This document shows positions 42,256-50,697 of a stretch of DNA of 50,720 nt, one piece after another; position 1 is the first letter of the stretch, and each line of letters begins with the position of its first letter. The DNA is taken from assembly GCA_900543485.1 (NCBI GenBank), contig UQRM01000015.1:1-50720 (forward strand), written 5' to 3'. The stretch comes from an uncultured Eubacterium sp. Its GTDB lineage: Bacteria; Bacillota; Clostridia; Peptostreptococcales; Anaerovoracaceae. The notes under the pieces were generated by a model. That model saw only the letters and a list, made by a program, of their open reading frames with translations. It was not told the origin of the DNA and did not search any database. A program made the position numbers and the translations under genes.

Positions 42256-44130
42256 ATGGCAACATTATTATCAAATAAATTATCAAACGGAACAAGTCCT
42301 GCGGCATATTATACAGCTTCAGTATCTACGTCGAACAGGACGGCCACTTCCGTCAAAATAACATTTAGTATATCAGGTCGTCTCCAGTATTCAAGCTCAT
42401 TTTTGGGTACAGGGAAGGTGCTCGTAGCGGGAATCAGAGTAGCCGGAAGTTGGCATACCGTAACGCTTAAATCATCATCCAGTTCATGGAGTGGAACCGG
42501 TTCTCATTCGGCCAGTACATCATTTACTGTAAGCGCAGCAGCAACAACGACAACGCTTACAGGTATACAGGTTCGGGTTCTTAGAACAGATGGTGGCGGT
42601 ACGTCAGCTCAATTGAATGCGACAGCAGTATCAAATATAAGTATCGGGCTAGGCGCTACAGCTTCCACACCTTCTATTTCACCTACATCTGGAATAGAGT
42701 TTGGAGATACGATCACGATAAGCAACAGCAGTACGCCATCTACAAATGTGTACACGCTTACATATTCGTTCGGAAGTGCAAGTGGCACGATTTGCACCAA
42801 GAAAGCCTCTCCTGTTACTTGGACGATTCCAACTTCGCTTATGAGTCAGATTCCGGACGCTACGAGTGGAACGATCACTCTTACATGCCAAACGTATACT
42901 AGCAGCGGAGCATCAGTAGGAAGTAAAACGAAAACATTTACCGCATCTGTTCCTACAAGTATAAAGCCTACAATAAGCAGCGTTACAGTTAGTGAGGCAG
43001 TATCAAGCGTAGCAAGCACCATCGGAGCATACGTTAAATCACAGTCAAAGGCAAAAGTTGTTATTTCGGCGGCTGGCAGTAACGGTTCAACTATATCTAA
43101 ATATGCCACGACTATCGCCGGGACAAACTACTCTGGGAGCACCGTCACTTCAAACGTGCTTAATACATCAGGAACAGTAAAGGTCGATGTAACGGTAACG
43201 GATAGTAGGGGCCGAACCGCCAGCACTTCTAAAAACATTACAGTGCTCGACTATGCTCCGCCTGGAATAATAAGCATGAGTTGTTATCCATGTGATGCAA
43301 GTGGAAACAGAAATAGCGATGGCACACACACAAAGATCATTATAAAAGGCCGAGTCTCTAGCCTTATAGTAGGGAGCACCGAGAAAAACAGCAAAACACT
43401 TACGGTGCAATGGAAGGCAGAAACAGCATCAAGCTTTACTACCTTGACTGGCCTTACATATAGTGGCACATGGGACTTTGAAGCTTCGAAGATTATTTCA
43501 GGAACAAACCCAGCGACTACATATGAATTTAAGGCAACGCTTACGGACAAGCTCGAAAGTGATGGCCCAAAAACTACGAGAACGAGTGTAGTGTGCATCT
43601 CCCGTCTTGCCGGGGGCAAAGGTGTGACGTTATTCAAGGAGGCTGAGGAAGAAGGTTTTTGGGTCGGCGACATCGACTACACCATAACAGATGATGAGTA
43701 TGACGAGCTTCTCTCCTTATTGGGGGGGGTAGTTAGGTTAATAGATTGGATATATCCGGTAGGCGCAGTATTGGCGTCGGTGAATCCGGATTATAACCCA
43801 AACAACATATTTAAGACACATACGTGGGAACGGTTTGCAAAAGGTCAGACGCTTGTGGGCGTAAACGAATCGGATACGGCGTTCAGCACGGCGGGCAAGA
43901 CCGGCGGGGAAAAGACGCATAAATTGACGACGGCGGAAATGCCGAGTCACAAACACATAGCAAGTACAGCTTATGCGATCACTTCATTTACAAGTGGAAG
44001 AACGGCTGCGGGTGGCTCACAGGGCGCCTTTGCTATTTCTTCTACAGAAATAAAAAATGAGGGCGGCAGCACTGCCCACAACAATCTGCAACCATATACC
44101 ACGGTGTACTACTGGAAACGCACAGCATGA
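42256..44130 (+). CDS. Fibre protein B, with G8 tract before its receptor-type tip
   Basis: 624 residues. N-terminal ~130 residues paralogous to the protein at 36992; Thr/Ser-rich beta domains follow. From ~493 a tail-collar-like tip begins: YPVGAVLASVNPDYNPN, HTWERFAKGQTLVGVN, KTHKLTTAEMPSHKH and HNNLQPYTTVYYWKRT, the type ending short tail fibres. Eight consecutive G at 43722-43729 encode Gly490-Gly491; one G fewer or more gives TAG at once or two codons later, removing the tip. Probably a receptor-binding fibre. Confidence 0.8.
   Translation: MATLLSNKLSNGTSPAAYYTASVSTSNRTATSVKITFSISGRLQYSSSFLGTGKVLVAGIRVAGSWHTVTLKSSSSSWSGTGSHSASTSFTVSAAATTTTLTGIQVRVLRTDGGGTSAQLNATAVSNISIGLGATASTPSISPTSGIEFGDTITISNSSTPSTNVYTLTYSFGSASGTICTKKASPVTWTIPTSLMSQIPDATSGTITLTCQTYTSSGASVGSKTKTFTASVPTSIKPTISSVTVSEAVSSVASTIGAYVKSQSKAKVVISAAGSNGSTISKYATTIAGTNYSGSTVTSNVLNTSGTVKVDVTVTDSRGRTASTSKNITVLDYAPPGIISMSCYPCDASGNRNSDGTHTKIIIKGRVSSLIVGSTEKNSKTLTVQWKAETASSFTTLTGLTYSGTWDFEASKIISGTNPATTYEFKATLTDKLESDGPKTTRTSVVCISRLAGGKGVTLFKEAEEEGFWVGDIDYTITDDEYDELLSLLGGVVRLIDWIYPVGAVLASVNPDYNPNNIFKTHTWERFAKGQTLVGVNESDTAFSTAGKTGGEKTHKLTTAEMPSHKHIASTAYAITSFTSGRTAAGGSQGAFAISSTEIKNEGGSTAHNNLQPYTTVYYWKRTA
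43722..43729 (+). repeat. G8 homopolymer in fibre gene
   Basis: Eight G between TTATT and TAGTTAGG. The two other reading states both stop within three codons, so this tract can act as an on/off slip site for the C-terminal 133 residues. Confidence 0.7.
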
Positions 44131-44133
44131 AAA

Positions 44134-44166
44134 CAGCTCCTTTCTCGGAGGGGCTGGGAAAGGAGG
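44134..44166 (+). promoter_or_regulatory. Competing hairpins over the ribosome binding site of the gene at 44171
   Basis: CTCCTTTC (44137-44144) is perfectly complementary to GAAAGGAG (44158-44165), the ribosome binding site. The alternative CAGCTCC/GGGGCTG stem (44134-44140 with 44150-44156) would free it. No T-run. Confidence 0.45.
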
Positions 44167-44170
44167 AAAT

Positions 44171-44662
44171 GTGGACGAAAGAAGAATGAAGGAATTGTTC
44201 CAGCAGACCGGGGAGACTATACAGGCTATACTGGAATATTTCCGGCTAAAGGATAAGGTTTTATGGACTGGCTCTGCGGGCAAAGGAAAGACCATTACCG
44301 TACCGAATCTGTCGAAATATAGCCTCATACGAATAAAGGCTGTATACGGCGATTTTCTAGTGAATACATCAGCAGGAAGAGTGAGGGGAATATACGGAGA
44401 CAGGCAGGGAAGCAGTGATACTCTGGTGACAGGTCTTTTATTCGCTTCTATTTCGGGTGATTCATTGACGATAAATAATTGCAACTGGGTAGTGCATAGC
44501 CCGAGCGGCAGTCATGGGGCTATCAGCCAGACGACTATAACTGAGATAATCGGCATAGATCCGGTTATCCCGACAGCCCTCCAGAATATTATCAGGGGGG
44601 GGGTAATACATAACCTGCTATTTCGAAGGAGGTGGATTCCATGCGGATATTCACCTTGTTGA
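44171..44662 (+). CDS. Small fibre-associated protein with G9 tract near its end
   Basis: 163 residues from GTG 44171 (AGGAGG four bases away). Helical start (MKELFQQTGETIQAILEYFRLKDK), then a beta-rich part (LIRIKAVYGDFLVNTSAGRVRGIYGD). Nine G at 44595-44603 are read in frame; one G fewer stops at TAA 44603-44605 state-shifted, one more stops two codons later. In the present state translation runs past the start of the next gene (44641). May be a fibre chaperone or tip protein; no family assigned. Confidence 0.55.
   Translation: MDERRMKELFQQTGETIQAILEYFRLKDKVLWTGSAGKGKTITVPNLSKYSLIRIKAVYGDFLVNTSAGRVRGIYGDRQGSSDTLVTGLLFASISGDSLTINNCNWVVHSPSGSHGAISQTTITEIIGIDPVIPTALQNIIRGGVIHNLLFRRRWIPCGYSPC
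44595..44603 (+). repeat. G9 homopolymer in the adjacent gene
   Basis: Nine G followed by TAATACATAA. Loss of one G gives an immediate TAA, gain of one gives a TAA two codons later; either shortens the product by about 20 residues and ends translation before the next ribosome binding site. Confidence 0.65.
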
Positions 44663-45045
44663 AGAAAGCGTTCACAAAGCTGGGCTTGATTTCAGACTAC
44701 GTCGTGGAACAGGGGACATCGGGCATCTGGACGTATCAGAAGTGGAACAGTGGCGTGGCGAAGTGCTGGGGAAGAATAACCCAAAATCCGTCTAGTGGCG
44801 TTATAACAAACATTACCCTACCTACATTCTTCGTCAAGAAACTCCCGCACGTGTTTATTAGCTACAACTATAATGGTACTGACGGCGCGGGGTTTGGACA
44901 GGTGCAAGTGTACGGTAAAAATTATGCGCATATAGATACACCACCGTTTGGATTTCATATTTATTTGCGACGGCAAACAGGTGGAGTGCAGGCCACGTCG
45001 AACTCCAGGGGTACCGATGTGTACGTTGTAGGCACCTGGAAATAA
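44641..45045 (+). CDS. Putative distal fibre/receptor-binding protein
   Basis: 134 residues from ATG 44641, after GAAGGAGGTGGATTCC. SDYVVEQGTSGIWTYQKWNSGVAKCWG is a segment commonly found at the tips of Firmicute phage fibres; the rest is beta-rich. It follows the G9 tract, so the frame state there may affect its translation by coupling. Confidence 0.65.
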   Translation: MRIFTLLKKAFTKLGLISDYVVEQGTSGIWTYQKWNSGVAKCWGRITQNPSSGVITNITLPTFFVKKLPHVFISYNYNGTDGAGFGQVQVYGKNYAHIDTPPFGFHIYLRRQTGGVQATSNSRGTDVYVVGTWK

Positions 45046-45048
45046 CAT

Positions 45049-45104
45049 AGGGGCGAGAATATCGCCTCTTTTTTGTACTCTTTTCTCAGTAATAGAGAAA
45101 GGAG
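45049..45104 (+). terminator. Terminator and anti-RBS hairpin before the ejection-protein gene
   Basis: AGGGGCGA-GAATA-TCGCCTCT (45049-45069) with TTTTTT. Then CTCTTTTCTC (45078-45087) pairs over ten positions with GAGAAAGGAG (45095-45104), hiding the ribosome binding site for ATG 45112. Same layout as the element at 38553. Confidence 0.7.
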
Positions 45105-45111
45105 CATTGCT

Positions 45112-45909
45112 ATGGCAGAAAAACCGAAAATAACAGAGACGCCGGCCTATGAGAGTAAGTACCAAAACCAGATAGACTCGGCACTCAGCAACGTTACAAA
45201 TAGACAAGATTTTACATACGACCCTTTGAAAGACGCGAATTATCAAGCTCTTGCGAAGGTGTATAACAAGCAGGGTAATCAGGCGGCACAGAACACGCTA
45301 GGGGATGCCGCAGCGTTAAATGGTGGGTATGGATCTTCTTATGCTGTGACAGCCAGCCAGCAGGCCAGAAACGACTACAATCAGATGCTGGCATCGCAGA
45401 TACCAGCTTTGCAGGAGGCGGCATACAACAGGTATCTGAATGACTACAACATGAACGTGACGGCTCTGTCTGCCCTTAGGGACGCGGACGATTCGGCATA
45501 TGGACGCTACCGTGATACCGTGGCCGACAATCAGTGGAAATACGGACAGGAGTACCAGCAGTACAGAGATGACATCGCAGACAGTCAGTGGCAGAAAACA
45601 TATGATCGTGGTGTTTATGAATCGGACAGAGATTACAACTATCAGGTCGGCAGAGATAAGGTTACTGACAGCCAATGGGCGCAGGAGTTTGCACTGCAAA
45701 AAAAATCAGCGGCCTCCGGTAGCGGGAGCTCTTCCGGGGGCGGAAGCAGCCGCGGAAGCGGCTATGTAGGCTCCAAAACAAGCTCGGGCAGCAGCGGAAC
45801 GAGCGGCTATTCCGGTGGTTTTAACGACTTGTATATAAGTTCGCTGGTTCAGCAGGGAACGAGCGCAGTGAACAAGACAGCTAAGAAAACTAAGAAGAAA
45901 TTCAAATAG
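45112..45909 (+). CDS. Probable internal virion/ejection protein
   Basis: 265 residues from ATG 45112. Gln/Tyr/Asp/Asn-rich helical body with a tandem pattern: RYRDTVADNQWKYGQEYQQYR, DDIADSQWQKTYDRGVYES and RDKVTDSQWAQEF, about 20-residue repeats centred on D-x-QW. A Gly/Ser linker and a basic tail (KKTKKKFK) follow. Composition and position before the giant C-terminal gene fit a protein ejected with DNA; the enzymatic role is none visible. Confidence 0.6.
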   Translation: MAEKPKITETPAYESKYQNQIDSALSNVTNRQDFTYDPLKDANYQALAKVYNKQGNQAAQNTLGDAAALNGGYGSSYAVTASQQARNDYNQMLASQIPALQEAAYNRYLNDYNMNVTALSALRDADDSAYGRYRDTVADNQWKYGQEYQQYRDDIADSQWQKTYDRGVYESDRDYNYQVGRDKVTDSQWAQEFALQKKSAASGSGSSSGGGSSRGSGYVGSKTSSGSSGTSGYSGGFNDLYISSLVQQGTSAVNKTAKKTKKKFK

Positions 45910-45918
45910 GAGTTTGCA

Positions 45919-48900
45919 ATGGCGGGAAAGAGAAATGTTAGCAGGTTGAGGAAAGCTCTCAACAAGAATAATACATCAGACAATCTTAAAAAGGCGGCAC
46001 AGAGCGTCGAGAGAGCGGCGAGAAGTGCTGCCGCTTCTGCTTCTGTAAGCAGGGGAGCGAACGCGATAAGAAGAACGGGGCAAAGCACCGGGAGTCGGTA
46101 TGCTGGCTCGGGCAGCTCAAGCGGAAATTATGTACGAAATTCCCGGGTACAATCTAATAGAAGGCAAGAGGATAAGAAGAAAGAGCGCAAGCAGACAACC
46201 ACAAAGGCTGTAATGGAGCGATATCAAAATCGCACTATTTCCCAAGGAAGAAATAATAAATCTGCGGCAGCGAAAGCTCAGTACCGACAGAACGACAATA
46301 CGCTTACGAAGAAGCAGAAGCAGACGTTGAAGAAGAACAAGGCAAGATATGATAAAGGCCTCGGTGGCATATCTGAGGGCGTGGCAAAAAGATATGGTGG
46401 GAGCCTTATTTCTGGTGCGGCCGATACGGTAGAAGACGTTACAAACTACCTGTCAAGGTCGATGCCAGCGCTCAAAACAGGAACTTCCGCAGCCAAAGCC
46501 CTCTATGACAATACTGTCGGACGGGCGGACAAAAAACTTTCCACTAAAAACTTGGAGAAGAAACTCGAAAAGACTGGCGGGAAACTCCAAAAGTCTGGAC
46601 AAAAGAATATAGATAAGGCCAAAGAAGGGAGGAGCAAGGCTGCCCAGTGGGGGATAGACCTCGGAACGGCGGCGACAGAAATGGGGCTAGATGCTCTCCT
46701 TACTCGTGGGCGAGGGACAATGGGGGCGATGTATGCCCGCTCGTACGGGTCCGCAAAACAGAGTGCGCTTGATGAGGGCGCAAGTGAAGAACAGGCGCGC
46801 AATTACGGAAGAGCCATAGGAGGCCTTGAGGCGGCCACAGAAAAAATGTTCTCTGTGGCGAAGCCCCTGAAATCCCTTTTTGGAAAAGGTGTGGCCGACG
46901 ATGTAACAGAAACCCTTCTGAATAAAGTGGTGAGCAAGGCCTCAACGCAGGCTGGGAAAAACGCTGCATATCATGGCGGAAAGACTCTTACTGCGGCAAT
47001 TACAGAAGGCCTTGAGGAAATGGTATCGGAAGGCCTCGACCCGGTTATCGCCAACACGATATATGCAAACGCCATCGGAAAGCCGCACAGCACGTCGGCA
47101 GGGGATGTTCTTTATGCAGGCTCCGTGGGAGCCGCTATGGGAGGGATCCTTGGCGGGGGCGGACAGATCGTGGAGTATGGACAGGGGCGCAGAGTTCAAA
47201 ACGTGTTCGGCGACGATGGCGTGAAGACACTGGCAAAAGCCGCTGCCCAAGTTGATGATGCGGCTGAAGCGGCCAAAGGAGCTGCGTTAAATGAGATGAT
47301 AAACCGTGGAGACGGCATCGCCGCAGGACAGGCGAACGAGCTTTACAGGGCTGTGTACAACCAGGAGATAAAAGACCTTGAAAGAGGCAATCTCGCCGCC
47401 CGATCGGCGGACGCTATTATGCAGAGGGAAAACCTCATTTCCCCGATTCAAGTAAATGAAGAAACAGGGGAAACCGTTGTCGGCAGAAACACGGTGCAGG
47501 CGTTCAACGAGCAGAAAGAAGTGGCGACCGCCGCAGTAAACCAGCTTGTGGCGGAGACTGACTTGCAGCTTCCCGAGATGAGTACAGAACAGATAAGCAG
47601 CGCCGTGGCCGCCATCCAGACCGGAATAGGCGGTATCGACGAAGTGAACCTGTTCACCGTCGGAAACCCGGAGGCGAGGACAGTCTATGAGGCGGTAACC
47701 GGAAAGACGTTGCCGGAGACGAATCAGGAAACGCGGGAAATGCTTTTCGAGGAAATCGGAAAGAACCGCGTTAATTCCGCACGCCTTGAAACGGAAAAAA
47801 CCGTTGATGCAGTAAAGGGACTTGTGGCGCAGGACATGTCGCAGTATTACGAGGCTGCGGGGCAAGAGGCGTTTGCACAGGCGTTTTCTGATGTGAATGT
47901 GGGCAATGCCGCACAGGTGGCAGAATCACTTGAGACGTTCGACGATTTTTACAGGGCGGGTCGAAATGGTATTGCATATGCTGATGTGATAAGCGCGGCT
48001 AATCCTGCCCATGGGAATGTCTCTGCTGATATAAGGCAAGCGGCATGGCAAGCGGGCCAGCAGGATGCTTTCCTTGCTGCAGACACGGCAAGAGGCCTAC
48101 AGATGAGGATAGGCGAAACTGCAAGACGGGCTCGCTCGCAGCGCAGGTCTGGCGGCAGGCTGTATTCTGATATCTCTAAGGAGAATCGGTCGAGGTTTGC
48201 AGCCAGCCAGCAGAGTATGTATAGAATGCTTGCGAGAACGTTCGGCATTGATATCCACGTTGTGGACAGCCTTGAGAGTGGGGCCAATGGAGAATACCAT
48301 GATGGAGTTATCTACCTGTCTATGAGCTCAGACAGGGCTTTAGAGTACGTATTTGCACATGAGATAACTCATCACATGCAGGATTATGCGCCGGAGGAAT
48401 ATAATCAGCTTAAAGAGCTTGTGCGAACCAGATGGGCACAGCAGGGCGGCATAGACGATGCTATAGATACGAAGATGGCTCAGTATGCCCAGCACGATGC
48501 GAAGCTTACAAGGGAGCAGGCACTTGACGAGATTATCGCCGATTCTACGTATGAAATGCTTCAAGACGAGGAATTTATCGACGAAGTAAGCAAAACCCAC
48601 AGAAACATCGCTCAGGCCCTTCTGGATGCCATCAAAGAGGTGCTGAAAAAGCTGCGCCTGATGATTGCCGGCGGAGACCGGTTTGCTCCGGCACAGAACG
48701 AAGCTCTTCTTTCGGAATTGGACATCTTAAAAGAATTTGAAAAGATGTGGACTGACGGCCTTATGAGGGCTGCGGAGAACAGGGCGGCTGTGGGCTCTGT
48801 GAGTTCTGAGGTAAGGCAACAGGCGGCGGGAAGTATCAAGCCATTTAATATCACAAGAGATGATATCGCCGACAATATCATTAAAGTGGCGAATATGGAG

Positions 48901-50697
48901 CCCGTGGCAAAGATGACCGGTGAAGAATTTGCGAAAGGCGAAAAGAAGCTTTCTGAACAGGTGAACGATTATTATGATACATTGGGGAATATAGCCCATA
49001 ACGACACCATAGGCGATGTGGAACTGGACTACGGCACCATAATGGACGATATATCACATGGCGTTGGGAGAAAAAAGGCAATATCGTTTAGAGCAGTGCC
49101 CGATGTAATAGAGCACGGAGAGATAATCGACACTAAATTAAACAGGGGAAACAGAGAATACGACACTGTTGTACTGGCGGCTCCTGTTACGATAGGAAGT
49201 GATAAGTATGTAATGGGGGTAATTGTTAGGAGGATACCATCAGTAGCAGTGCGAAAAGGTGATCCCGGTGCACAAAGACATTACGTGCATGAAGTCATGA
49301 TAGAAAAAATCAGCACTGACTTCAAGACCGGTCAGGCAAATTTGCCCGGTGCCGGAGTCAACGCTGATTCTTCTATGGGTAGTTTACTACACGATATTAT
49401 AGAAGTCAAGAACGGAACACTTAAAAAAGATGAGCTGCTTAATAGAATATCGCCTGATGAGGGAAGGTTCTCGCTCAAAGAGCCCATCGAGGAAACGAAC
49501 GATCTCATAGCGCAGCACAATTTAAGCGCTGAGAATTTGAGAAAAGCGTTCAGGCTCGGCGGTTTTCCTATGCCGTCTATCGCAATAACAAAAGCAGATG
49601 TAGGACATACCAATTTCGGAGAAATAAGTCTTATATTTGATAAGGCAACCATAGATCCTGCGGACAGCAGAAACAAGGTGTATGGCGCTGATGCGTGGAC
49701 GCCAACTTTTCCTGCTATTGATTATGAAATAAATGATAAAAAGGCATCAAAGATATACGCAAAAGCAAACAAAGCAGGACATGTACCATTTTTAAATCCA
49801 ACAGATTTTCACCCATCGAATATGGAAAGTCGTATCAGCAATAAAGGTGAGCAAGGTCTTATTGAGCATTATAAAGACGACTATGGCCTTAAGCAGATGT
49901 ACCTTGTTGATATAGGGGAAACTCCGGTTGATTATGTGCAGACGACCGTTCGCGAGGAAATGAGTGATAGAGAAAGAAGAGAAGGCCAGTGGTATCTTGA
50001 TAACGAGCCGGAACTTTGCGAGTCGTTTGCTAAGGTGAGAGTGGATGAAAACCCTATGAAATGGCGTAAAGATAATATAGAAAAGCTGAGAGAAGCTTAC
50101 AAAAATTATCTTGTTTCGGAAGGTATTGCGCAGGACGCTGCGGATGAAGTAGCTAATGCAGCAAAGGCATATGAGGTATCAAAACCTTTGCTAAATGCAG
50201 AGAAAATAAAAAACGGCAAGGATGTTATAGAGAGAACAGAGAACGACTTTACTGCAACAAAAGAGGTGATAGATAAGAAAATAAACGAAGAGGACTATGA
50301 AAAATGGTTCTCAGAATTGTTTTCTGGCATAGAGAAAAATTCCGGAGTATGGAATGGCAAGGATCCATATATGCCGTCAGGTAATAGAAGATCATTTGCC
50401 GCTACTCATTATCCAGTTACACTTGACAATATTGTAAGCGCCATGCTTGCACAGGCTGACAGTGTGAGAAACGCAGACTCGGTGTTTGTCGGGACGAAAA
50501 CCATCAGAGCGGCGGCTACGGAATCGTTTGGATCTATAGAGGGCATAAAGGCTGCCTCCGGGAAGATAAAGAAAATTGACACCGATGAATATAACGTTCT
50601 GAAAGACGAACTGGACAACAAGCTTGCCGGCGTGATGAGCGATATAGTCAGTGCCAGCGGACCGTCGGCTGCCGCAATGACACAACGGTTGCGATAA
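45919..50697 (+). CDS. Giant polyvalent protein with zincin and C-terminal effector-like domains
   Basis: 1592 residues. N-terminal ~200 are basic and Ala/Ser/Lys-rich, as in DNA-ejected proteins. A Gly-rich hydrophobic segment (GSVGAAMGGILGGGGQIV, ~401-418) may insert in membrane. Residues ~690-900 contain a zincin: HEITHHMQ with His814, Glu815, His818, and downstream Glu871 in DEIIAD. Residues ~974-1130 (FNITRDDIADNIIK...YVHEVMIEK) and ~1180-1260 (LAQHNLS-type motif, GGFPMPSIAITKADVGH, DAWTPTFP) resemble domains of polyvalent proteins injected by phages and conjugative elements; exact families not assigned. Helical region to the end. Last gene in the window, 10 bases after the previous stop. 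Confidence 0.75.
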   Translation: MAGKRNVSRLRKALNKNNTSDNLKKAAQSVERAARSAAASASVSRGANAIRRTGQSTGSRYAGSGSSSGNYVRNSRVQSNRRQEDKKKERKQTTTKAVMERYQNRTISQGRNNKSAAAKAQYRQNDNTLTKKQKQTLKKNKARYDKGLGGISEGVAKRYGGSLISGAADTVEDVTNYLSRSMPALKTGTSAAKALYDNTVGRADKKLSTKNLEKKLEKTGGKLQKSGQKNIDKAKEGRSKAAQWGIDLGTAATEMGLDALLTRGRGTMGAMYARSYGSAKQSALDEGASEEQARNYGRAIGGLEAATEKMFSVAKPLKSLFGKGVADDVTETLLNKVVSKASTQAGKNAAYHGGKTLTAAITEGLEEMVSEGLDPVIANTIYANAIGKPHSTSAGDVLYAGSVGAAMGGILGGGGQIVEYGQGRRVQNVFGDDGVKTLAKAAAQVDDAAEAAKGAALNEMINRGDGIAAGQANELYRAVYNQEIKDLERGNLAARSADAIMQRENLISPIQVNEETGETVVGRNTVQAFNEQKEVATAAVNQLVAETDLQLPEMSTEQISSAVAAIQTGIGGIDEVNLFTVGNPEARTVYEAVTGKTLPETNQETREMLFEEIGKNRVNSARLETEKTVDAVKGLVAQDMSQYYEAAGQEAFAQAFSDVNVGNAAQVAESLETFDDFYRAGRNGIAYADVISAANPAHGNVSADIRQAAWQAGQQDAFLAADTARGLQMRIGETARRARSQRRSGGRLYSDISKENRSRFAASQQSMYRMLARTFGIDIHVVDSLESGANGEYHDGVIYLSMSSDRALEYVFAHEITHHMQDYAPEEYNQLKELVRTRWAQQGGIDDAIDTKMAQYAQHDAKLTREQALDEIIADSTYEMLQDEEFIDEVSKTHRNIAQALLDAIKEVLKKLRLMIAGGDRFAPAQNEALLSELDILKEFEKMWTDGLMRAAENRAAVGSVSSEVRQQAAGSIKPFNITRDDIADNIIKVANMEPVAKMTGEEFAKGEKKLSEQVNDYYDTLGNIAHNDTIGDVELDYGTIMDDISHGVGRKKAISFRAVPDVIEHGEIIDTKLNRGNREYDTVVLAAPVTIGSDKYVMGVIVRRIPSVAVRKGDPGAQRHYVHEVMIEKISTDFKTGQANLPGAGVNADSSMGSLLHDIIEVKNGTLKKDELLNRISPDEGRFSLKEPIEETNDLIAQHNLSAENLRKAFRLGGFPMPSIAITKADVGHTNFGEISLIFDKATIDPADSRNKVYGADAWTPTFPAIDYEINDKKASKIYAKANKAGHVPFLNPTDFHPSNMESRISNKGEQGLIEHYKDDYGLKQMYLVDIGETPVDYVQTTVREEMSDRERREGQWYLDNEPELCESFAKVRVDENPMKWRKDNIEKLREAYKNYLVSEGIAQDAADEVANAAKAYEVSKPLLNAEKIKNGKDVIERTENDFTATKEVIDKKINEEDYEKWFSELFSGIEKNSGVWNGKDPYMPSGNRRSFAATHYPVTLDNIVSAMLAQADSVRNADSVFVGTKTIRAAATESFGSIEGIKAASGKIKKIDTDEYNVLKDELDNKLAGVMSDIVSASGPSAAAMTQRLR

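Noticed and set aside
44169..44189. ATG at 44169 as start of the small fibre gene
   Set aside because: It is in another frame and meets a stop after six codons; the GTG two bases later opens the long frame.
42256..45045. Diversity-generating retroelement target
   Set aside because: No reverse transcriptase, template repeat or A-biased variable region is seen; the G tracts are a different mechanism.
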